Below, in pieces: positions 1 to 6,146 of a DNA stretch of 8,015 nt. Source of the stretch: RGIG4694 sp964501705 (GTDB lineage: Bacteria > Bacillota > Clostridia > Oscillospirales > Ruminococcaceae); the NCBI GenBank assembly GCA_964501705.1, contig CAZCUQ010000082.1, positions 1-8,015 of the forward strand. Direction: 5' to 3'. Each line of letters begins with the position of its first letter. Position 1 is the first letter of the stretch. The notes under the pieces were generated by a model. That model saw nothing but the letters and a program-made list of their open reading frames with translations. It was not told the DNA's origin and did not search any database. A program made the translations under genes and the position numbers.

Positions 1-885
1 GGCGTATTCCATAGATTCGGGATAAAGCGCAAACTGACAGTTGCAGCCGCCCTCTACCTTAAGCTCCGAAATTATGTTCAGAGAAGCTGTACGGAGCATC
101 TGATATTCCTTGTCGGAAAGAGTTACCGCGGGAGCGATAACTATGCTGTCGCCCGTGTGAACCCCGACAGGATCGAAATTCTCCATGGAGCAGACAGTAA
201 TAACGTTTCCCTTACTGTCGCGGATAACCTCGAATTCGATCTCTTTCCAGCCGCTTATGCACTTTTCGATAAGCACCTGTGTAATAGGGGAAAGTCTTAA
301 TCCGTTTGTTGCGATATCGCGAAGTTCCTCCTCGTTATTCGCGATACCGCCTCCCGTTCCTCCGAGAGTGAACGCGGGACGCACTATCACGGGATAAGTA
401 ATGACCTTTGCGAAATCGACCGCGTCGTCGACAGTTTCAACGACCTTTGAGGGAATACACGGCTCGCCTATTTTTTCCATTGTATCTTTAAAAGCCTGCC
501 CGTCCTCGGCTTTAAGGATAGTTTCGGGATTTGCTCCCAGGAGTTTGACATTGTTTTCCGCGAGAAAACCCTCTTCGGCAAGCTGCATTGAAAGAGTAAG
601 TCCCGTCTGTCCTCCGAGAGTAGAGAGAATACTGTCGGGTTTTTCGATTCTGATTATTTTCTTTACAACGTCAAGGGTCAAGGGTTCGATATACACCTTG
701 TCCGCCATAGCCTTGTCGGTCATAATGGTCGCGGGATTGCTGTTGATAAGAACGACTTCAAGCCCCTCCGCTTTAAGTGCGCGGCACGCCTGAGTTCCCG
801 CATAGTCGAATTCGGCCGCCTGTCCGATTATTATGGGTCCCGAACCGATAACAAGGACTTTTTTGATATCTGAACGTTTGGGCAT
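1..885 (-). CDS. carB: Carbamoyl-phosphate synthase large subunit, N-terminal part (runs off the left edge)
   Basis: This is the synthetase subunit that makes carbamoyl phosphate from bicarbonate, two ATP and ammonia delivered by CarA. Translation gives 295 residues without a stop, against about 1,060-1,070 for the family, so only the first biotin-carboxylase-like half is partly present. The protein begins MPKRSDIKKVLVIGSGP and aligns without gaps to my recollection of E. coli CarB over the visible part. Visible landmarks are GQAAEFDYAG (21-30), SNPATIMTD (49-57), GGQTG (91-95), the ATP-grasp stretch RPAFTLGGTGGG (169-180), GWKE (212-215) and GVHTGDS (241-247). Residue 129, Arg in E. coli (KAEDRRRF), is Gly here (KAEDGQAF). 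The ATG lies one base after the carA stop, and its ribosome binding site (GGGAGG) is inside the last carA codons, so the two subunits are probably translationally coupled. Confidence 0.97.
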   Translation of the reverse strand, partial: MPKRSDIKKVLVIGSGPIIIGQAAEFDYAGTQACRALKAEGLEVVLINSNPATIMTDKAMADKVYIEPLTLDVVKKIIRIEKPDSILSTLGGQTGLTLSMQLAEEGFLAENNVKLLGANPETILKAEDGQAFKDTMEKIGEPCIPSKVVETVDDAVDFAKVITYPVIVRPAFTLGGTGGGIANNEEELRDIATNGLRLSPITQVLIEKCISGWKEIEFEVIRDSKGNVITVCSMENFDPVGVHTGDSIVIAPAVTLSDKEYQMLRTASLNIISELKVEGGCNCQFALYPESMEYA

Positions 886-886
886 A

Positions 887-1999
887 TTATTTATCCTCCC
901 TTATCTTCTCGCAGAGAGAAATGAAATTATCGAAAAGGAATGCCGTATCATGCGGACCTCCGCACGCTTCGGGATGAAACTGCACCGTAAAGACGGGGAA
1001 ATTTTTATATCGCACGCCCTCGCAGGTACCGTCGTTTGCGTTTTTATAGGAGACTTCGCCGATTGCGGGATCGAGACTGTCGTTTACCACAGCATAGCCG
1101 TGATTTTGCGACGTAACGAATGTCCTGTCCGTCATAAGCTCGACAACGGGCTGATTTGCGCCTCTGTGACCGTATTTGAGCTTTTCGGTTCTTGCGCCGT
1201 TTGCGAGAGCCATGAGCTGATGTCCGAGACAAATTCCGAATATTGGGATATTAAGTTTGATTATTTCTTTAAGATTCTTTATGATTTCCGTATTTTCTGC
1301 GGGGTCGCCCGGACCGTTCGAGAGCATTATTCCGTCGGGTCTGAGTTTTTCCGCTTCCGAGACGGAGGTATCGGCGGGAAGAACGGTGACATTGCAGCCG
1401 CGTTTTAACAGCTCCCGTCTGATGTTATATTTATATCCGAAATCATAGAGTGCTATGTTAAGCCTGCCGTTTTCCGCCGGGAAATATTCTTTTTCCCTTA
1501 CGGTCACGGATTTTACGGCGTTTACAATTTTGTATTCTTTGATTTTTTTCAGAAATTCTTCCTTTTTCCCGTAAACGTTCTCCGTGGTGACAACGCCGTT
1601 CATAACTCCGCTTTCGCGGATAATTCTCGTAAGAGCGCGCGTATCTACTGAATGAATCCCGACTGTACCATGATTTTTCAGAAAATCATTAATATTTCCC
1701 GCGCATCTGAAATTTGAGGGAGAATCGCACCATTCTCTGACGATATATCCTTTTACGGAAGAGCAGTCCGATTCGCGGTCTTCGTCGTTCACGCCGTAGT
1801 TTCCGATAAGCGGAAAGGTCTGGGTGACTATCTGACCGAAATAGCTGGGGTCGGTGAGAGTTTCCTCATAGGCTGTCATTCCCGTGGTGAAAACTATCTC
1901 TCCGAAAGATGTACCCTCCGCGCCGAAGGAGTATCCTTCAAAAACCTTTCCGTTTTCGAGCATGACATATCCCTTTTTGCCCAAGTTGAATAAAGACAT
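887..1999 (-). CDS. carA: Carbamoyl-phosphate synthase small (glutaminase) subunit
   Basis: This subunit hydrolyses glutamine and channels ammonia to CarB for carbamoyl phosphate synthesis, which feeds pyrimidines and, in many bacteria, arginine. The 370-residue length is normal. The N-terminal small-chain domain covers roughly residues 8-140 (GEIVFTTGMTAYEE at 33-46, HSVDTRALTR at 116-125). The class I glutamine amidotransferase domain covers about 180-365. It carries the nucleophile Cys257 in GICLGHQ (255-261) and the catalytic His342 and Glu344 in QFHPEA. The SNGPGDP motif is at 227-233. The ATG at 1999 is preceded by AAAGGA with an 8-nt spacer. A 44-nt gap separates it from pyrF, and one base separates its stop from carB. 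Position inside the pyr operon suggests the pyrimidine-controlled synthase. Whether a second, arginine-specific copy exists cannot be seen here. Confidence 0.98.
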   Translation of the reverse strand: MSLFNLGKKGYVMLENGKVFEGYSFGAEGTSFGEIVFTTGMTAYEETLTDPSYFGQIVTQTFPLIGNYGVNDEDRESDCSSVKGYIVREWCDSPSNFRCAGNINDFLKNHGTVGIHSVDTRALTRIIRESGVMNGVVTTENVYGKKEEFLKKIKEYKIVNAVKSVTVREKEYFPAENGRLNIALYDFGYKYNIRRELLKRGCNVTVLPADTSVSEAEKLRPDGIMLSNGPGDPAENTEIIKNLKEIIKLNIPIFGICLGHQLMALANGARTEKLKYGHRGANQPVVELMTDRTFVTSQNHGYAVVNDSLDPAIGEVSYKNANDGTCEGVRYKNFPVFTVQFHPEACGGPHDTAFLFDNFISLCEKIREDK

Positions 2000-2043
2000 T
2001 GCAAAAGTCCTTTCATTATAAATTTTCTCTTTTTTCCGAAGTG

Positions 2044-2958
2044 TTAAAGATATTTTGTGATATCCTCCCTCATTCGTATAACTTCATCTCTTGCCGCCTC
2101 CGCGAATTCTTTTTCGTTTCGGTTTGTTTTCTGATAAGCGCACATGATCGCTCTCGACGAATTCACGATCGCTCCGAGTCCGTTTTTGTCAAACGCCTTT
2201 GCAGCGCCCTCCGCGCCGCCGCCCTGCGCTCCGTAGCCGGGAACGAGGAAAAACGTGTGAGGGAGCTTTTCACGCATTTCTTTAAGCTGTTCGGGATAGG
2301 TAGCTCCCACTACCGCTCCGACAGCGCTGTAACCGTACTCGCCGATATTATCTTCTCCCCATTTTTCGCACATATCGCCCATAGTCTCATAGACTGTTTT
2401 TCCGTCAAGGGTTTTATCCTGAAGTTCTCCCGAAGAAGGGTTGGAGGTCTTTGCAAGAATGAAGATCCCCTTGTCTTTTGCCTTGCATATATCGAGCGCG
2501 GGATTTACTCCGTCCGTTCCGAGATATCCGTTTACGGTGAGCGCGTCCGCGCCGAACGCCGAAAGAGTTTCTCCGTCTATATCCGTTTCACCGAGAAACG
2601 CGTTTGCGTAGCTTTCCATTGTTGAGCCGATATCGTTTCTTTTTCCGTCGGCGATAACGAAAAGTCCCTTTGATTTTGCGTAGGCTATGGTTTCACAGAG
2701 AGCCTTAACGCCCTGCCATCCGTACATTTCGTAATATGCGCATTGAGGCTTGACAGCGGGGACAAGGCCGCATACCGCGTCGATAAGTCCTTTGTTGAAT
2801 TCGAGAATCGCCGCCGCCGCGCCCTCGAAGGTCTTTCCGTATTCCGAGTAAGCTTTTTCCCTGATGTAATTCGGGATATACGAAAGCTTGGGGTCAAGAC
2901 CCACAACCGTGGGATTTTTCATATCAATAATTCTTTTTATCATTCTGTCGAAAGACAT
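2044..2958 (-). CDS. pyrF: Orotidine 5'-phosphate decarboxylase, long (type 2) family
   Basis: This enzyme decarboxylates OMP to UMP, the last step of de novo UMP synthesis. At 304 residues it belongs to the longer OMP decarboxylase subfamily, not the roughly 230-240-residue form of E. coli and B. subtilis. Visible motifs are VGLDPKL (19-25), FNKGLIDAV (54-62), VKPQCAYYE (69-77) and the catalytic Asp-Lys-Asp set in ADGKRNDIGST (103-113: D104, K106, D109). The phosphate-binding LVPGYGAQGGG is at 238-248, and a late NSSRAIM (266-272) is also typical. The ATG at 2958 lies three bases after the pyrC stop, with GAGGA about 10 nt upstream inside the end of pyrC. This supports one transcript and coupled translation. 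Confidence in function is high because the whole active-site signature is intact. Confidence 0.97.
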   Translation of the reverse strand: MSFDRMIKRIIDMKNPTVVGLDPKLSYIPNYIREKAYSEYGKTFEGAAAAILEFNKGLIDAVCGLVPAVKPQCAYYEMYGWQGVKALCETIAYAKSKGLFVIADGKRNDIGSTMESYANAFLGETDIDGETLSAFGADALTVNGYLGTDGVNPALDICKAKDKGIFILAKTSNPSSGELQDKTLDGKTVYETMGDMCEKWGEDNIGEYGYSAVGAVVGATYPEQLKEMREKLPHTFFLVPGYGAQGGGAEGAAKAFDKNGLGAIVNSSRAIMCAYQKTNRNEKEFAEAARDEVIRMREDITKYL

Positions 2959-2961
2959 AAA

Positions 2962-4233
2962 TTACACTTCCTCTTCAAAAATTATTTCTCCGTTTGACAT
3001 AGTCAAGAGATTTTTTCCTTTGAATTTTTCGCCCTTGAAAACCGTATTTTTCGATTTGGAATGAAGCTTTTCGGGGATAACCGTCCATTCCCTTTCGGTA
3101 TCGATAAGAATGAGGTCAGCCGTTTCTCCCTCCCTGATAAAAACGGGAGGAAGTCCCAGGAGCCTTCGCGGATTCATACTCATAAGCGAAACGATTTTTC
3201 CGAGACTCATTTTCCCCGTATGATAAAACGCGGTAAGCATTGCGGCAAGCGAGGTTTCCAGTCCGACCACACCGTTCGGAGACTTCAGAAAATCCGCTTT
3301 TTCCTCCTTTGTGTGGGGGGCGTGGTCAGTAACTACGCAGTCTATTGTTCCGTCAAGCAGACCGTTTTCTACAGCTTGTCTGTCGTGTTCTTCCCGCAGA
3401 GGGGGATTCATTCTGTAATCCGCGTCCCTTGAGAGAAGCTTTTCATCGGTGTAGTAAAAATAATGGGGAGCGGTTTCGCAGGTAACTCTGACGCCTGCTT
3501 TTTTCGCGTCGCGTATCATCTGTACGCTTCCTTCGGTGGAGACGTGGCAGATGTGTATCCTTGCGCCGCAAGACATTGCAAGAGCTATTTCTCTTGCGGT
3601 CACGCTGTCCTCCGAGGCTCTGTCCATGCCCTTGACGCCGAGCGCCTCGGAGATCTTTCCCTTATTGATTATTCCGCCGTCGATTATATTCAGATCCTCG
3701 CAGTGCGAGACGATAAGAAGCCCGTTTGAGACTGATTTTTCCAGAGCTTCTCTCATAAGAGAGGCATTTTCAACGGGTCTTCCGTCATCAGAGATGATCC
3801 TTATGCCTTTCTTTGCGTACATATCAAAGTCCGAGAGGGTTTTTCCCGACATTCCCTTTGTAACGCTTCCGACGGGATAGACCGTTACTCCCGTACCTTC
3901 CGCTTTTTTTCTCACATAATCAAATATTTCCGCGCTATCCTGCACGGGCTTTGTGTTCGGCATGGCGCACACGCCCGTAACGCCTCCCGCGGCGGCGGCT
4001 TTACATCCTGTGATTATATCCTCCTTATAGGTAAGCCCCGGATCTCTGAAATGAACGTGCATATCAAAGAGTGACGGCATGAGGACTTTTCCCGTTCCGT
4101 CGATAATTCTTTTTGCGGTATCGGAGAGGTTTTCGCCGAGCTTTGAGATTTTCCCGCCGGAAATAAGAACATCGGAGATTTTATCGGTAATTTCGTCTGT
4201 AATTCTGACATTTTTTATCAAAAAATCATTCAT
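2962..4233 (-). CDS. pyrC: Dihydroorotase, class I zinc amidohydrolase
   Basis: This enzyme catalyses the reversible cyclisation of N-carbamoyl-L-aspartate to dihydroorotate, the third pyrimidine step. From the chosen start it has 423 residues, typical of class I dihydroorotases (about 420-430). The amidohydrolase metal and substrate motifs are all visible: HVHFRDPG (His59, His61, Arg63), PNTKP (92-96), the DDG at 149-151 that supplies a metal-ligand Asp in this class, SHCED (His177), ICHVST (His230) and TDHAPH with Asp303. A TTG six bases further upstream is also in frame, but it leaves only 3 nt after the AAAGGAGG ribosome binding site, whereas the ATG at 4233 leaves 9 nt. I therefore start at 4233. 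The start overlaps the end of pyrR by 8 bases, so the two are probably translationally coupled. Confidence 0.97.
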   Translation of the reverse strand: MNDFLIKNVRITDEITDKISDVLISGGKISKLGENLSDTAKRIIDGTGKVLMPSLFDMHVHFRDPGLTYKEDIITGCKAAAAGGVTGVCAMPNTKPVQDSAEIFDYVRKKAEGTGVTVYPVGSVTKGMSGKTLSDFDMYAKKGIRIISDDGRPVENASLMREALEKSVSNGLLIVSHCEDLNIIDGGIINKGKISEALGVKGMDRASEDSVTAREIALAMSCGARIHICHVSTEGSVQMIRDAKKAGVRVTCETAPHYFYYTDEKLLSRDADYRMNPPLREEHDRQAVENGLLDGTIDCVVTDHAPHTKEEKADFLKSPNGVVGLETSLAAMLTAFYHTGKMSLGKIVSLMSMNPRRLLGLPPVFIREGETADLILIDTEREWTVIPEKLHSKSKNTVFKGEKFKGKNLLTMSNGEIIFEEEV

Positions 4234-4771
4234 GAACAAGTTCCTCCTTTTCCAGGATAACAGCCTTATCGCAGCCGTCCGCTTCGCTCACCATGACCTT
4301 TACGGATTCATCTTTTGATGTGGGGACGTTTTTTCCCACATAATCGGGACGGAGAGGGATCTCTCTGTGACCCCTGTCCACAAGCACGGCGAGTTCGATC
4401 TTCTGAGGTCTGCCGCGTTTCATAAGGGCATCGATAGCCGCTCTGCACGAGCGACCCGTGAACATAACATCGTCGACGAGTATAATGGTTTTTCCCGTTA
4501 TGCCGAAAGGGATATCGGTCTTATCGCTGTCGGGGATATTTTTTTCATCGTCGCGGGTAGAGGTGATATCGATAACGCCCGTTTTCCCGCGGAAACCTTC
4601 GAGTTCGCGGAGTTTTTCGGCGATCCTTTCGGCGATAAACACTCCTCTTGACATGATCCCGACAATTTCGAGATTATCCGTACCCTTATTTCTCTCGGCT
4701 ATTTCGTAAGAAATTCTCGCGACAGCGCGTTTCATCTGATTTTCGTCCATAATAACGGCTTTTTCCGTCAC
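4226..4771 (-). CDS. pyrR: Bifunctional pyr operon attenuation regulator / uracil phosphoribosyltransferase
   Basis: PyrR binds pyr leader RNA when UMP or UTP is abundant and promotes premature termination. Most family members also convert uracil and PRPP to UMP. I start it at the GTG at 4771, which has AAAGGAG 8 nt upstream and gives 181 residues, the same length as B. subtilis PyrR as I recall it. A longer in-frame GTG at 4789 lies upstream of that ribosome binding site and in the terminator U-tract, so it is unlikely. The N-terminus MTEKAVIMDE matches the family. VGIMSRGVFIAERIAE (37-52) is followed by the PRPP loop ILVDDVMFTGRS (97-108), then LAVLVDRGHRE and DYVGKNVPTSK, all PyrR hallmarks. 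It is the first gene of the operon, directly behind an RNA leader with the matching binding element. Confidence 0.97.
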   Translation of the reverse strand: MTEKAVIMDENQMKRAVARISYEIAERNKGTDNLEIVGIMSRGVFIAERIAEKLRELEGFRGKTGVIDITSTRDDEKNIPDSDKTDIPFGITGKTIILVDDVMFTGRSCRAAIDALMKRGRPQKIELAVLVDRGHREIPLRPDYVGKNVPTSKDESVKVMVSEADGCDKAVILEKEELVHE

Positions 4772-4789
4772 ATTTATTTCTCCTTTCAC

Positions 4790-4823
4790 AAAAATAACCC
4801 GCCGACAAGTGAATCGGCAGGTT
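4790..4823 (-). terminator. Intrinsic terminator (attenuator) of the pyr leader
   Basis: On the minus strand, bases 4823-4814 (AACCTGCCGA) pair with 4805-4796 (TCGGCGGGTT) in an uninterrupted 10-bp stem that includes one U-G pair, with an 8-nt loop. One A and five U residues (4794-4790) follow. The hairpin ends just before the pyrR ribosome binding site. It therefore acts before the first gene of the operon and would set expression of all five visible genes. Confidence 0.9.
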
Positions 4824-4890
4824 TATCTACATAAATTATACAGTTTTCCCGGGGGGAAAACCGAAACAATTACGAAAAGCCTTGCCGACC
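4814..4890 (-). promoter_or_regulatory. Antiterminator of the pyr leader
   Basis: The 3' half of the PyrR-binding hairpin can pair instead with the 5' arm of the terminator. U4888-C-G-G-C-A4883 pairs with U4819-G-C-C-G-A4814, and after a bulged A4882, G4881-G4880 pairs with C4821-C4820, giving eight base pairs. This excludes both the binding hairpin and the terminator, as expected for the PyrR mechanism. Between the two arms sits a strong local hairpin (4863-4841, 10 bp with a CCC loop) that would bring them together. The pairing was worked out by hand, without a folding program. Confidence 0.8.
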
Positions 4891-4910
4891 TCACGGGATC
4901 GGTTTAAAGG
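4880..4910 (-). promoter_or_regulatory. PyrR-binding RNA hairpin (anti-antiterminator)
   Basis: The leader RNA contains GATCCCGTGAGGTC (4900-4887), which fits the Bacillus PyrR-binding consensus ARUCCNGNGAGGYU except at its two end positions. There the usual A-U pair is replaced by G-C, a compensatory change that keeps the stem. Flanking arms CCGA/UCGG (4902-4899 with 4888-4885) and CCUU/AAGG (4910-4907 with 4883-4880) complete the hairpin. Bound PyrR would stabilise it and free the terminator arm. Confidence 0.9.
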
Positions 4911-4924
4911 ATTTACATGAATTT

Positions 4925-4953
4925 ATTATACCACATTTTTATTATTATGTCAA
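4925..4953 (-). promoter_or_regulatory. Consensus sigma-A promoter of the pyr operon
   Basis: The minus strand has TTGACA at 4953-4948, a 17-nt spacer and TATAAT at 4930-4925, a perfect match to both consensus boxes. Transcription should start near 4918, giving a leader of roughly 147 nt before pyrR. A strong constitutive promoter fits control by attenuation in the leader, not by a repressor. I see no obvious operator. Confidence 0.92.
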
Positions 4954-5034
4954 CAGATTTTTTCCGTCAGATCACTTTGCCGCACATTTTCGTCAAATGT
5001 TACAAAAACCGGTTATACAGACCCGAAACGGATA

Positions 5035-5994
5035 TTATTTCCTGTGTCTGCTTCTCACTCTTTTTACTTCGTCGAGACGAAGCTCGAAATGCTCGGAGGC
5101 GTCCGGATTCACCTTATGCTTCAGGTCGTGAAGAGCCGTGCCGTACATCTTGCTCTGTAAGGTGGGAAAAGCCTTTATAAGCCTGTCGGCGGGAGATTTT
5201 TCGTTTAAGAGCTTATCGTACATTGCCTTGAGCTTTGAATACTCTATACGGTAATCTTCCTCGGGTTCGGGAGATTCGTTCTCGGCAAGAGATTTTACCC
5301 ATTCTATCCTGTCGCTTATTGCTTCCGCCGAATCCTCCGCTTTGTCCTTTATTTTTTCGTTGAATTCCATTATGTCAATAGTTTTGTCGGCAAGCACGCC
5401 GCCTATTTTCTGCGATACCGAAAGCATTTTTTTCCCTATCGCGTCAAGCTGACGGAGCTTATCGGCGAGCTGACGCATCGCCGCAAGCGAAGATATGAGA
5501 TCGACCGCAATAAGCACCGACATCACAATTATTATCGCAATTCCAACATTAATCGGTATCATCGCCACAAGCTTTTCAAAGGCGGGCTGTACTTTTTTAA
5601 GCATTATAACGCAGCCGAATCCCCAGAACAGGGAATTTCTCAGACAGATAAGCCCTTTGAAATTAAAAAATTCATGCGAATAATCCCACCAGCGGTTATG
5701 AAATATCGCCTCCAGAAGAAGCCCCACCGCAAGTTCCAGTGCGGTGCAGATTGTCATGGACAGAAAAAACGTCAGAAAATAAGAGTCCGTAAACGGACGA
5801 AGTATCGCTATGATAAGCAGTACGCCCACGCCGTAGATGGGACATATCGGCATATTCAGAAATCCCCGGTTCTGATATTCGCCCGTTTCAAAGGTCATAT
5901 CTATTATTTCAATGACCCACCCGATGAACGACCATATTACAAAATAATGAAACATTTCATAAAGAGTGTATCCGAAAAATGGAAGCACAGTCAT
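5035..5994 (-). CDS. Multi-pass membrane protein of the ABC_trans_CmpB (putative ABC-transporter type IV) family
   Basis: I recognise the family but not a specific function. The N-terminal half has about five hydrophobic segments (roughly residues 9-31, 50-66, 72-97, 114-132 and 146-170). Between them are the family signatures IGWVIE (24-29), NRGFL (42-46), PICPIYG (49-55), RWWDYS (101-106) and SLFWG (121-125). After residue 170 comes a long charged, helical, probably cytoplasmic tail ending with AFPTLQS (275-281). I start at the ATG at 5994, giving 319 residues, because AAAGGA lies 10 nt upstream. The first in-frame ATG, at 6054, sits upstream of the predicted transcript start. The 'ABC transporter' label comes from the family name; no ATPase is encoded nearby, so the substrate and even transport itself are unproven. 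It is separated from pyrR by 263 nt and the pyr promoter, so it is probably a single-gene unit. Confidence 0.85.
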   Translation of the reverse strand: MTVLPFFGYTLYEMFHYFVIWSFIGWVIEIIDMTFETGEYQNRGFLNMPICPIYGVGVLLIIAILRPFTDSYFLTFFLSMTICTALELAVGLLLEAIFHNRWWDYSHEFFNFKGLICLRNSLFWGFGCVIMLKKVQPAFEKLVAMIPINVGIAIIIVMSVLIAVDLISSLAAMRQLADKLRQLDAIGKKMLSVSQKIGGVLADKTIDIMEFNEKIKDKAEDSAEAISDRIEWVKSLAENESPEPEEDYRIEYSKLKAMYDKLLNEKSPADRLIKAFPTLQSKMYGTALHDLKHKVNPDASEHFELRLDEVKRVRSRHRK

Positions 5995-6044
5995 ATTTTT
6001 TCGATCCTTTCCGCAAAAAATGCGTATAATCATTACAATAAGCA

Positions 6045-6073
6045 ATTTTATCATTTTTTCCCGCTCTTGTCAA
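6045..6073 (-). promoter_or_regulatory. Sigma-A promoter of the CmpB-family membrane protein gene
   Basis: The minus strand shows TTGACA at 6073-6068, a 17-nt spacer and TAAAAT at 6050-6045, which is one mismatch from TATAAT. Transcription would begin near 6038, leaving a 5' leader of about 44 nt before the ATG at 5994. The -10 box overlaps the longer in-frame start at 6054, which argues that the shorter protein is the real one. Confidence 0.75.
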
Positions 6074-6100
6074 GTGATTTAATCATAATTTAATTTTTTC

Positions 6101-6117
6101 CGCCGCGGAATGCGGCG
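6101..6117. other. G+C-rich inverted repeat next to the composition break
   Basis: CGCCGC (6101-6106) and GCGGCG (6112-6117) form a perfect 6-bp stem with a 5-nt loop. On the plus strand a run of eight T residues (6126-6133) follows after an 8-nt gap, so it is not a canonical terminator. On the minus strand it is followed by A residues. It could be part of a damaged terminator cut by the junction, but its role is unknown. Confidence 0.4.
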
Positions 6118-6146
6118 TGAGACAGTTTTTTTTAAAATAACTCTTG
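6118..6146. other. Abrupt composition and synteny break (probable chimeric junction)
   Basis: Left of this short stretch all genes run on the minus strand in moderate-G+C DNA. Right of it an A+T-rich dnaK reading frame starts in the middle of its substrate-binding domain. The dnaK frame immediately upstream reads TAA CTC TTG, with no residues of the expected preceding DnaK sequence. No transposase, integrase, tRNA or direct repeat is visible at the break. The exact breakpoint cannot be placed to the base without the two parent sequences. Confidence 0.75.

Noticed and set aside
833..1408. 191-residue open frame on the plus strand
   Set aside because: It is antisense to carA, whose catalytic motifs are intact, and the product resembles no family. 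It is a reading-frame shadow.
2015..2020. TATAAT between pyrF and carA on the minus strand, considered as an internal promoter
   Set aside because: The sequence 17 nt upstream does not resemble TTGACA. It is probably incidental A+T-rich spacer.
1999..2625. 208-residue open frame on the plus strand opposite pyrF
   Set aside because: pyrF is complete with its active site on the other strand. The frame is Arg/Ser/Phe-rich, as expected for an antisense shadow.
4835..4840. Second TATAAT on the minus strand within the pyr leader
   Set aside because: No -35 box lies 16-18 nt upstream (that region is the CGGTTTTCCC arm), and there is no properly spaced TGn extension.
4954..5034. Search for a terminator between the membrane protein gene and the pyr promoter
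   Set aside because: There is a short ACATTT/AAATGT hairpin and an AACCGGTT palindrome followed by T residues, but neither has a proper loop plus U-tract. No terminator was called.
6101..6133. G+C-rich hairpin plus T-run considered as a plus-strand terminator
   Set aside because: The T-run begins 8 nt after the stem and no plus-strand gene lies upstream to be terminated.
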